From Gymnopilus junonius (Eukaryota; Basidiomycota; Agaricomycetes; Agaricales; Galerinaceae), in contig JADNYJ010000093.1 of the NCBI GenBank assembly GCA_015501075.1, positions 1 to 64,000 on the forward strand: a DNA stretch of 64,000 nt, given 5' to 3'. Under the pieces are notes generated by a model that did not search any database, was not told the origin of the DNA, and saw only the letters and a list, made by a program, of their open reading frames with translations. A program made the position numbers and the translations under genes. This document shows positions 54,589 to 64,000 of this stretch, one piece after another; the first letter of the stretch is position 1, and each line of letters starts with the position of its first letter.

Positions 54589-57500
54589 TTATTCAATGAC
54601 TTCAAATCGACTCCTTTTCCCACGTCTATCATCTTCCCCATCCTCCAGAGGCCGTTTTTCCGACACGCTGCCTGTCGACGACGATGAACCAGGCGAGGAC
54701 ATACTGTCCATCATGCCCATGAATCCTTCGCCGTTCATGATGTTTTGTAGTATCATGTTGTACTGCTCGTCTGTAAGACCCATGCCAGCAAGTGGGTTGA
54801 TACGCAGATCGTCATCGGACCCGTCGCCGAAAAACTGGAAGTTGAAAGGGGACGGAGCGCTCATGGGAGCTTCCGAGGCGTTGCTTTTTGAAGATGAAAG
54901 GAGGTCAAGAGAGGAGGTAGCACCTGAAACAGGTCGCGGTGACAATAGCGACGATCCTTGCTGGAATTGCATGAAGTTGTTGGCAGACATTGCAAGGGCT
55001 TGTTCAAAATTGGCATCCGAAAGAGGTGGTACGCCGACTGAGCGGGGGATCTTGGCCATTTGTTGTATTACTTTGAGATGCATTAGATGTTTCTGTTCAG
55101 TATTATGTCAGAACTTCAGCCTAAGGCGAAACAGGAGACGTATGAACCGACCTCAAGCATTTCCAGAAGTCCCTCCTTCGTAAATGGTTTGGGTAAGATG
55201 TCGTTCATTCCGGATGAATAATACTTCATGATCTCGTTTGGCTTCGAGTTGCTAGTCATGGAGATGATGGGCGTTCCTTGGTCAAATTTACGAATTAGGT
55301 TTGTCGCAGAAACACCATCTAGCTTAGGCATCACGATATCCTAAAGAATGATCGACATGTCAACGGGAGGCACACAAAGAAAGTGACAAAACGAACCATC
55401 AACACCAAATCGTACTTCTCCAAATTCATCTTATTCACCGCCCCTATCCCATCGACGGCAACGTCGATGGTACACCCGAACACTTTCAAGAACTTGCTGC
55501 TCAGCTTGCGGCTGACAGCGTCATCGTCCACCAACAGCACACGCGGAGGCACAGCCCATCCAGGAACGAACGTCGACCGCCGAACTCGCAACTTCTGTGC
55601 GCCTCCAGTAGCAGGCGCGTCGGAAAGGCCAGAGCCTAGTAAAGAGGAAGACCCTGACGAAGAAGACGACACAAGGGCGTTGCTGGGGGTGGGACGGACG
55701 ACTTCGTCAGTATCATCTGTGAAATCCTGGAGCCCAGATCCGCCTGCGACATCAGCCGTTGTAGAAGAAGAGGCAGCGTTACTGCCTGATCCACTGGCAG
55801 CAGCACCGCTCATGCCCAGCCCACCGAGCAGACTGGCTGATGAAAGACTAGAGGGATCAAAGCTCCAGTTGCCCTGCGCGTCTTCCACGTAGGAGTCTTT
55901 GGGTAGCAGATGTCCGACGGTATACACTTGCAGCCCTTCCTGGTTAAGGTCGACGCCCGGTCCTTCTGTCTCACCACCAAAAGCGGAGCCATTGAATCCA
56001 GGCATGGTCATCATCATTGACCATGGGCTCTGCGTCGGTGCCCGGTCTGGCGCCTGCTGCTGCTGCTGCTGTTGTTGTTGTCGGTCATCCATCGAGAATC
56101 GCCGTTGAGTTGGAGACTGAGGTCTGCCCTGCGGAACTGACGGCATAACATAGTCCTCTTGGCTGGGATCCATAACCGCGTCCACGTCGCTTGCATCTCG
56201 GTTGCCCATGGAAAGAGCGCCGCTGCGCAGGAAAGTGATGCTGTCGCTTGCCCTACGCGTCTGCATCTGTCGCCCTCTCTCCTTTTCCTCTTGCTGGATC
56301 GAGACCCCTTCCCGCGGAAAATCGCGCACAAAACGTTCCTTCTCCGGGTCCCTCTCCTCGGAGAAACCACCAGCACGCCCTAAACTCCGAGGGCGGGGCG
56401 CGCCCTCAGGCCTCATACGATCAAGAGCCTCAAGACCAGAGGAAACGTCCATGCTACTAACGCCCATCCCAGAAGAAGGTTGGGGAGCGTTCGCCCATCC
56501 GCCTTGGCTCAGCCTTTCTCGATGAAGATCTCGGATCTGGGCGAGTGCTTCTGCGCGCGATAATTTCTGCTGGGCGCCTTGTGTATCTTGCAACTGGCTC
56601 GAGGCCGAAGCCGACCCTTCTGCACCATCAGCAGCGGTGTAGTTCATGCCATTCCACAATCCCATGTTAGACTGCTCCATTCCTGGCGCGTATTGTTGTT
56701 GCATTTGCTCGCGTTTAGGGGGCTGGGATTGAGCCTGGACCCTCGTCGAAGAAGAAGCAGCCAGCGAAGGCAAGAGTTGAGCGGCCGCAGAGGATGTCTG
56801 ACTGCTCTGCTTCTGCAAATGAGCTTCGATCTGCTGCCTCAAGAGCTGATGCGCAGAAGAGCTGGAGCCACCCGACGCGGAGCCGGAGCCTGAAGCTGAA
56901 GCCTGTGGCCCTTTGTTCCTGGCATGATGTCGGTGTGCCCATAGACATTTGAGGGGAATGAGCGACATTGGGATTCGGTGCCGCTGCAGACGACGAGCCG
57001 GCTAACTTGTGTTTTCCTAAAAAATCATTGGAAGGAAAATTGTCATGTCATTAGCATGCTGTCTCATCTTTCCGAGAATATAAAAAAAGGAAAAATGAAC
57101 AGGAAAGGGGCGGTGACAGGGAGAGGAAAATGATAGCTAACACGTTTTCGTTACGACGGTTAAACAGCCATAAGTCATGACGAAAGGCGAAGAAATCTCG
57201 TGAAAATTGCTCATTGCTCAGACAGAAGAGAGGAGGCTCTGGGCCTCTGGGCTTGGCGTTATGCGAGGTCATCGATTCTCGTGGATTCATAGATTAACGT
57301 GGACGAAAGTGAAGAAAGAAAACGAGTCCAGAGATATGAAGTCCCAAGGGCTCGGCCTAGCCAGAACGGTCGAAAGGCTAGACCTAGAAGGGAGGCGGGA
57401 AAGGAAACTATGCGCGCTACTTCCAGAACTCGAATGGACCGCGCTGTAGGCTACTTTTCTCTTCTACATTACAGCAACGTAAGTAGTCGACAGGAAGGAG

Positions 57501-59236
57501 AGGTGGGTAGTATAGGAATAATTTACGTTACAGAAAGTGCGAAAAAAATTAGATGAATTCGACAGTAATGCAAGATGAGATGCCAACATTGATACAATTG
57601 ATACGGGAAAACCAAAAAGACCGCAAAAAAGAAGTGCGAAAGATAAAAGAAGTAAAACATGTACAATCCACAAGAAGAGACTCAGAACGCCCAAGCCCGG
57701 AGCTCTCAATCTGCTCTGAGTTGAGCTTCCTCAACAGAGATAGGGTAGGGTGTCGGGCCCCGAGGAGAGAGGAAAAGAAGCCAAAGAAAATGAAGAAACA
57801 TATATGCCCTTACTCACCACTCTCGCTCCCAAGAAAATAGGCGATAAGATTTTGCATCAGGCCGTCTTGCTGTGCCATACCCCGCTGGAAGCCGACCATC
57901 TCAACGAGCACGCTTTCGTAATTCCTTTCCAGATTGCGTATTCGCGCTCGCAGGTCCTCGCTTTCGTCTTTGAGACGCTGAACCTCTGAAGTGAGGCGGG
58001 CGTTAGTGGGTGATGGAGACCGTGGCTGATGGCCGTTGGTAGTAGAGGATATGGGATATGGGAGGGAGGTACTCGTGGAGGACTGGTTCACGTAGGGTTG
58101 GGAGGTTGAGCTGCCGTTGGTATGCAGGGGAGCGCCAGAGGCGGCGCTGGATGTGTTCTTCCGCTGAGCGGGGACTTTGCGCTTGATGTTTTCGAGCGCA
58201 TCGCGCCTATCGGCGTGGAAGTCAGGATGCCTGAATGTCCAGCTCTATGTCAGAAGCAACGCCGATTAATGTCCATTTTAAATCCACTGTTAACACGGAA
58301 CTTACATGTTCGCCAAATTGATTGTCGTCGGTGTTCTTTACTTTGTGGAAATCGTATTTGTTCAGTTGGCGAACGAAAGAAGCGAAGTTTGAGTGCTTGA
58401 ACATCCGCGGCAGAATAGATTTTGTGAATTCGTTCATGTCCTACACGATGTGAGAAAGACGTTAGAGTAAAGGCACGGTGACCTTACCTTGACGACAAAG
58501 CAATCGCCTTGAGGACCCCAACATACAACTGATTGGAAGGAAGGATCCTCCAACATTCTAAACAAAACCGCCTTGAGAAAAAATCCAGTTAAGATTCAGA
58601 GACATGGACAAACTTGTAAAGCTTTTTCACGAAATCACTCGTTGATGGCATAGGGTCCTCCGATGTCCTCTGAGGCGCATGGGAGGATGGCTCCGCGCTC
58701 GATTGCTTGTCGTCTTTCGCATACGACATGATCTCGTCACGTTCGCGCTTGAACTGCTCCTGCTGGTGCTGATGATGTTCACGCTGGAGCTGCTGCTCCC
58801 GCTGATGCTGCTGTAAACGGTATTGTTGCTGCTCCTGCTCGTATTGGTGTTGCTGCTGGGCCTGACGGAGTTCTTCTCGCGAGCTAGAGGTGCGATGGTG
58901 AGAAGATGGCCAGCCACTACGGGTGGCAAGGGATGCGGTGTCGGGAGGGGACGTGTGAGTGGGGGACTGCAGACCCTCAGCGAAGTACTGAGACTGGAGG
59001 GAAGGGGGTTGTCCAGTGGGAATGGGGGGGAGAGCGGTGTGCGGGGAATAGGAAGACGTTTGGGTTTGTGGGAGGAGGTTGTACAGCTGCTGCTGTTGCT
59101 GCTGAACCAGAAGGCGCTGCTGCTGGAGGTGGTGTTGGAGCTGATGTTGCCTCAGACGACCGTCGCTGGTCGATGGAGAACTAGAGGCAGAGGCGTTCGT
59201 CGAATTGGTCGATGAATTGTTTTGGATCTGATCCAT
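54589..59236 (-). CDS. SKN7: SKN7-type transcription factor: HSF DNA-binding domain plus response-regulator receiver
   Basis: Seven exons: 58614-59236, 58488-58557, 58306-58440, 57818-58244, 55397-57016, 55152-55340, 54589-55092, about 1188 aa. A Gln-rich N-terminus leads into the HSF domain ([81 protein letters not shown]). A coiled coil follows ([20 protein letters not shown]). The receiver domain has [13 protein letters not shown] (acidic pocket), [13 protein letters not shown] (phospho-acceptor Asp), PIISMTSNS and NDILPKPF (Lys). Skn7 is the nuclear output of the Sln1/Ypd1 phosphorelay and acts in oxidative and wall stress. One base offset near 56940 interrupts exon 5. Intron 57017-57817 is 801 bp. 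ATG 59296 is an alternative in-frame start. Confidence 0.93.
57017..57817 (-). other. 801-bp intron of SKN7
   Basis: The donor GTGAGT follows ...FLGSESG and the acceptor TAG precedes [10 protein letters not shown], so phase is kept. No frame inside resembles Skn7 sequence. It is about fifteen times the usual intron length in this window, apart from the RPN6 intron. Confidence 0.75.
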
Positions 59237-61927
59237 CAGGTCGGGGCGCAGCACCGCTTTTATGTGTACAAGTTTGGACTCCGGCAGAGACAACAAACGG
59301 GTACCTAAATGTTATGTTCGCTGGTGGCGAAAATTCAGCAAACGGGGCTGATTGTTATGAGGTAGAGATGGGCGACAAGGTTCGAGAGCCCCAGCATTTT
59401 ACCGTTAGGGCTCATATCTCCCCTCACCACCTTTCTCACAAAGGTCTCGCCCAATATTGGAGCCGACCTAGGCCCTCACCGTCTAGACTTTCGGCAATAG
59501 TCTAGCCGAGACAATCTAGGCCTAATCTTTACCCCGGTTTTTGCCGGTGCACAGGTATGGACCAACAAACCTGCAGATTTTGCTTTCAACAAGGATGACC
59601 AGATGCGTTTCATTCGGACAGTTGTGATGCACTCGAAAGCGGCTGCTATTTCTCTAGAGAGGGTGGCAGGTGCACAATCCTAATCCGAACATCGGGGAAT
59701 GTTCAATTCCTGACCACGGCTACGGATGATGTATCTTGCAGGAGCCGGGAGACTGCAAAGGGTGGTCAGATTTAAAATTAAAATTCAGAGGGTACATAAG
59801 CAGCTTTCGCAGCAGTCAGTGTTTTTGTTGGTGCCGTTAACTCAATAATAAAGGAAGCCTGCAGGGCTGCTCTGAAATAGAATGAAGAAAAGCTAAGTAA
59901 AGACGAAAGGCCTTCGAATACACGTATGGTATCACAAACTTCCCTGAGGTGAAATATCCCATGATATGCCCCGAGTACATTCAGTTCCTAGTTTCGTGAG
60001 TAAAGAACTGTCGCATGTCGTGTTAACGGAAAAAAGCCGGAGGGCAGGCGGCGGGAAGATAAGGAGAAGCTGCAAATCCTGTCATTTCGAGGCAAGGTCA
60101 TTTCGAGGCAAGGAACTGAATCCTGGTGTACAAAATTAGGCTTTTAATGAAAAAAGAGGGTCAATACTATCAACCGCATGGAAAAAGATGCGCATATACC
60201 CACCTAAACCATCATAATCTGTATTTTCGACGCCGACTGCTCCGCCCAAATACGGCGGGAACACTGAATCCAATATACGCCTAAAAATCCGACAAAAAAT
60301 GGGCGCGAGAGGAGTGTTGTTGTTTACCGTCCCAGTCACCCAGAGGTGGGAGACCGATCAGCCGCAGAAACCACTCTGGGAAAATAATACATGGATAATT
60401 TTGAAGGAGAGTATCAAGCCTCGTCAGTGAGCCATTTTAGGTTGGATGTGAGACGGAAAAAGCGAGTAACTCGTGGTCATGGGATAGAATCCAGGGACAG
60501 AAGCAAGGACCAGGGAGTAGAGAGGAAGAAAGAACGATATCCTCCTGAAGGAATTGGTCGGAGTTTCGAAGTCAAGACGCGTCTAGTCACATGATAATTC
60601 TCGGCCACGACGCCTTATTCTTCAACAGTCTTCATCTCTCAGCCATAACTAAAGAGGACCTAAGCCTTCCTGAACATGTCGCCAATACCACCGTTTGACT
60701 CGATCCCTGGAGCGTTTTCTATGATTTGGCTTCTCTCATCACGTCATCTGACATCAATCAAGGTCTAAGGAAGTCTTGATTTGAGAAGCACAGAAGTGAG
60801 TAAAGACTGAGCAAAGGAGGTGGGAAGAAAGACAAAGATCCCAAGTCTCGAAAGCACTTCTTTACGTTATTATAATCGGAGGTGAAAGGAAAGAATCGTA
60901 CGACCCGATTTTCAAACAGGCGTGCTTCCAAGTTCAAGGTTGTTTATTTTCTCACCGTCTATATATTACTTAGTTACAGTCGCTACGTAGCAGAAAGGTG
61001 GAAAAATAAGAGAGCCTTCAAAAGTCAAAGGGCTTACAAGCCTCGAGGCAGATAGCAATCGAAGAATATGGGTGATGCATAACCTGAGGACTGATTTATT
61101 ATTATATCCGAATCACATCAGTCATGATCGCCCTTTACGAAACGGCGAAAGGATTTGTGCATCGCCGCATTGCCTTATCTAGTGAAGTCACTCTTTACTA
61201 AGTAAGCTGAGCATGGCCTGGACCTTGAGGCACGCACCAAAATTAAACGCCTCGGGCTTCGAAGTTGGAGTTCTCAAGACTCGATCTAAAGGTTCGATCA
61301 GGACTTTCAGCCAATTTTGTATCGTGAGACGAATAAGTACGTCATAGTTCCTCAAATCACTCGGTGAAATTTAACCACATCGCTATATCTGGCCAATGGT
61401 GAAAGAAACAAATAAGGATGAGCCGTCAAAAAGAGGAAAATCATTTGTAGAGGAGTTGAGGAGAGTTTTATATTACTATGCATAGTAAGTACTCCAAGTT
61501 CTCCCTGTACTTTCCAGTACCAACGTACGAGCTTAAAATAAAGCGCCTTCTCGTCAGATCTTGCTCACACGCACAGCCCTAAGCCGTTCACGCATCCCAG
61601 CACCTTTACGTTGTCGATCAGTGAGATTCTTCAAAAGTCGTGTATTTCTCTTTGGTATATATTTTGATCCTACAAATTTCTAATAATAAGATTGTTCACG
61701 TTCGTCGTTCACGCCTGTCATATGTCACCTGAATGAGTATCAGTCATGTGTCTAGTTGACTAACCTCTCTAGTTCATGAGTCATACAATTACAACGATGG
61801 TACATATTGGTTTTTGATAAATGCTGAAGGGGTACCCCGTTCCCTATTAAAGACATTAAATATAACGGTGGTTGCTGGCGTAACCATCATCATACTAGTT
61901 GCAAGGTAGGCTCGCTGCTCAGACAGC
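59237..61927. other. 2.7 kb without a supportable gene, upstream of SKN7
   Basis: Only short ORFs without features. A tandem direct repeat of GTCATTTCGAGGCAAG occurs at about 60078-60114. A CTAGA/CTAGG-rich patch (near 59485-59525) resembles one in the SKN7 intron near 57350. The part next to ATG 59236 should contain the SKN7 promoter. Confidence 0.5.
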
Positions 61928-63050
61928 TCAAATCCATTCCAGCAGCTGAGCAGCTTTATAAAGATGAATGAGTGTAATGACGGCTAGCACAGTGATGAAC
62001 ACTGCACTTGCAATAAATGAGACGTCTGATTCAATAACGACACTGTTTTGCTTCGTCCATGCGATACAAACAACAGTGAGGGCGCAAGATAAAATCGCCC
62101 TGCTTCAAAAGTGAGTAATTACCCGTTACCTCTAGAAGAATTTCTGACCATAAAAAAGATGCAAGGGGAAGGGAGAGCAAAGTCCAGAACTCAATCGATT
62201 CCAACGCAGTAGAACGATTGGATGCCTATGATTGTGAGGTATGTTGAATGGAGAACGCATCGTCACTAAATGTGTACGTACCTCCACCCATTTTATCCTC
62301 GTCCTCTGACTCTTAAATTCACTTTTTAAAAATAAATATATCCCGCTGGACAACAGGCCACAAGCGGCACAAATGGCTGTGGTAATGGTGCAAGTACGAG
62401 TGAATACGGTATCAATGACACCGTCAATCTGAAGCAACGCAATCGATAAGCTTACGTTGTGAGGCAGTGAGTAAGGAAAGGCTATGCGGCCAAAGCTTCA
62501 AAAGTACTCACGGCAGAAGTAACCCGCATCCGACACGTGCCAACCTCCAAATACCGCACATCCTTCGAACAGTCTTCACCCACTGTGCGTAGCTCGAATC
62601 GGCTATGATCCCCGATGATAACTCACTTCGTTCTTTGAATTTGAATTTGGCAGAAAAAAGGCGATACACCCCAAGGGTGTACAGCATGCAAACTGCTGCC
62701 CACGCGAATTGTCGAGCATTTAACCACTTGCCTGCGTTCTGTGATTCTGCTCGCCCACTCGTGCTTCCGCCAGTCGTACGGCCTGGATCCCAAGAATAGA
62801 AGTAGGAAGGCGCTGACGTATGCCGCGTAGATGGGGTGAAAGAAAAGTTTGAATCGAGCGTCGTTCGAGAATTAGGAAGACCGGCAGCCCCAATGTCAAA
62901 AGAAATGGACTGGCCAACACGATGAGAAGGTAAGATTGCTCTAGAAGGGCTGGCCAAAACGGCGCCTTCACGGTTGTCCACCAGTGGATGATCTCGCACG
63001 GGTCCCTGGGACGGCGACTGTATAGAAAAATTGTCTTGCGGACCAGCCAT
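61928..63050 (-). CDS. Multi-span membrane protein, unknown family
   Basis: ATG 63050 (MAGPQDNFSIQSPSQGPV). Exons 62512-63050, 62282-62450, 62130-62225 and a last exon ending at 61928. The first ~110 residues are polar and Ser-rich; then come about five hydrophobic spans: FAWAAVCMLYTLGVYRLF, a segment around VGCGLLLPLSIALL, TITTAICAACGLLSSGIYLF, FWTLLSLPLASFLWSEILL, and after the last intron ILSCALTVVCIAW and FIASAVFITVLAVITLIHLY. The phase of the last junction is off by one base; the hydrophobic frame ending EWI-TGA is preferred. Proteins with this layout are common as hypotheticals in agaricomycetes. Function unknown. Confidence 0.6.
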
Positions 63051-63619
63051 CTGTAAAGTGAAATAGTCAAAGGACGGGAGAAGCCATATGTATGGCCTTG
63101 GAAGAATAGGCTGCGAAGCAAGGTTCTTATAAGACCGAGAGACTCGGGTTTGACGCGTTAATAATATATGGACCAATAGGTGAAAGGCAACACTGTTTTT
63201 AGAGCCGACCTGCAGAAACATTCGTTGGGATGTGTTTGACAGCAGTCGCGTAGCCAACAGGCGCTGACATATATAAGAACGACTCACTCCCGTGAATTTT
63301 ATACAAAGATGCCCTTGCAGCGGGATAGACTAGTTGAATTAGCCAGTCGCAGGCCGTTTCTCCAGTCTCGTGTTATGGAGCCATGGATACAATTGTAGCT
63401 GTACCTGGCTGTACCTGGCTGTACAAGCAGCCGTCAAAAGTTTGTCACAGTTTTATTTACTATTCTGGGAACCAGCCATCTAAGTATTGCGCAGCCTGCG
63501 CTCTGGAAATAAGCTTCAGCTGACCAATACAAAACGCTGCAGAGTCGTAGTCAGTCAACCAATCAACGTTCGAACTTCACATTTTACGCTTACCTTTAAT
63601 TTGCTAACGACTACAGTGA
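63051..63619. other. Promoter region of the membrane-protein gene
   Basis: It contains a tandem GTACCTGGCT repeat near 63399-63422. An in-frame upstream ATG at 63285-63287 exists but precedes a less protein-like stretch. No separate gene seen. Confidence 0.4.
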
Positions 63620-63850
63620 ATGATAGCATCAAGTGAAGTCAAGCAAGTGGGCGTAACTTATTCCTTCATGAGGGACCATTGGAATGAATCCCGATTGAAT
63701 AATCCATGCCATGTATGTCGGCCGGAAGATGAATTTACATGTAGACATTGTCCAAATGGATGGAGTATCATCAGCAAGTCAGCAATTTACTTTTTAGCTT
63801 TTCCGCTTTTTTGGCCAATTGCTCGAAATTTTAGTATGTCGTATGGTTAG
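63620..63850 (+). CDS. Small ORF with two CxxC-like pairs and a hydrophobic segment
   Basis: 76 residues: NNPCHVCRPEDEFTCRHCPN contains C-x2-C and C-x2-C pairs, followed by a hydrophobic segment (IYFLAFPLFWPIARNF). A GT lies at the end (GGTTAGTAATG), so more exons may continue past the window. The composition looks real but no family is recognised. Confidence 0.3.
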   Translation: MIASSEVKQVGVTYSFMRDHWNESRLNNPCHVCRPEDEFTCRHCPNGWSIISKSAIYFLAFPLFWPIARNFSMSYG

Positions 63851-64000
63851 TAATGGCAAAGTTTCGCATCGTTTCATCTCCTGTGCCACGATTTGTGATA
63901 CAGAGAATTGATTTCGTGGTCCTCTTCAGCTCTGGCCTTTCTGAACGTTTGGTACAAAGTCTGCGCTTTTCGGGAATCCGGGCCCGGATTCTGATGGCCA
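63851..64000. other. Window end, unassigned
   Basis: It may hold an intron and the next exon of the preceding ORF; too short to call. Confidence 0.3.

Noticed and set aside
54596..55892. Long plus-strand ORFs (54596-55183, 55383-55892)
   Set aside because: They are antisense shadows of SKN7 exons whose minus-strand frame has clear receiver-domain motifs.
58823..59215. Plus-strand ORF rich in Leu and Gly
   Set aside because: It is the complement of Gln-rich SKN7 coding sequence; composition follows from CAG/CTG repeats.
1..64000. CRISPR arrays, bacterial operons, ribosome-binding sites, rRNA genes
   Set aside because: No regularly spaced repeats of that type and no rRNA sequence; spliceosomal introns show a eukaryotic nuclear locus.

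Overview
The window looks like nuclear DNA of a filamentous basidiomycete, most likely an Agaricomycete. The support is: genes with many 45-60 bp GT-AG introns; a Ty3/Gypsy element whose RT, RNase H and integrase read like known agaricomycete elements; NACHT/ankyrin and F-box genes; fungal AA7 flavo-oxidases; and a SKN7-type HSF/response-regulator factor. There is no CRISPR, operon or bacterial signal. All gene models were spliced by eye.

Layout. 1-13284 is a retrotransposon block: a decayed Ty3/Gypsy element (5020-13284, minus) with two ~633 bp LTRs, whose 3' half is mirrored in positions 1-3862, making a ~7.7 kb palindrome centred on a small Tc1/mariner-like element. The 5' LTR abuts a decayed NACHT/ankyrin gene (13285-15366) that has lost its ATPase core. 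15.4-20.1 kb is mostly unassigned, with a 212 bp MITE, a Cys-rich secreted-type ORF and a broken unknown ORF. 20.2-22.9 kb is a frameshifted AA7 oxidoreductase. 23869-25367 is a TIR element with an orphan ORF. 25.6-30.7 kb holds two proteasome-lid genes, RPN7 and RPN6, head to head. 31.2-35.3 kb is a low-complexity gene split by a 2.5 kb TIR element that itself carries a nested MITE. 35.9-36.6 kb is an F-box gene. 37.7-42.8 kb has three oxidative-enzyme genes (CmcJ-like, 2OG-Fe(II), AA7). 42.9-44.8 kb has two more TIR elements. 45.2-63 kb is gene-rich: MAPEG glutathione transferase, BuGZ/ZNF207-like zinc finger, ABC protein, F-box, SKN7, and a multi-span membrane protein.

Themes. (i) At least six TA-flanked TIR elements lie in 64 kb, three of them sharing CTGT ends and GTCAC/GTGAC subterminal repeats, none with a recognisable transposase. 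(ii) The left 15 kb shows a consistent CpG to TpG/CpA decay signature that removed RT and RNase H catalytic residues and turned CGA codons into TGA. (iii) Several conserved genes (RPN6, the ABC protein, SKN7, an F-box gene) carry single-base indels, mostly in short homopolymers. In RPN6 exactly five missing bases restore a full-length protein. I infer assembly error there, which weakens any pseudogene call based on frameshift alone.

Best candidates for something undescribed: an antisense coding region inside the Gypsy element between integrase and the 3' LTR; the orphan ORF in the 56-bp-TIR element; the ORF in the GGTAA/TTACC element; and an N-terminal NNV-S-G-F-type motif shared by the NACHT remnant and the unrelated low-complexity gene.
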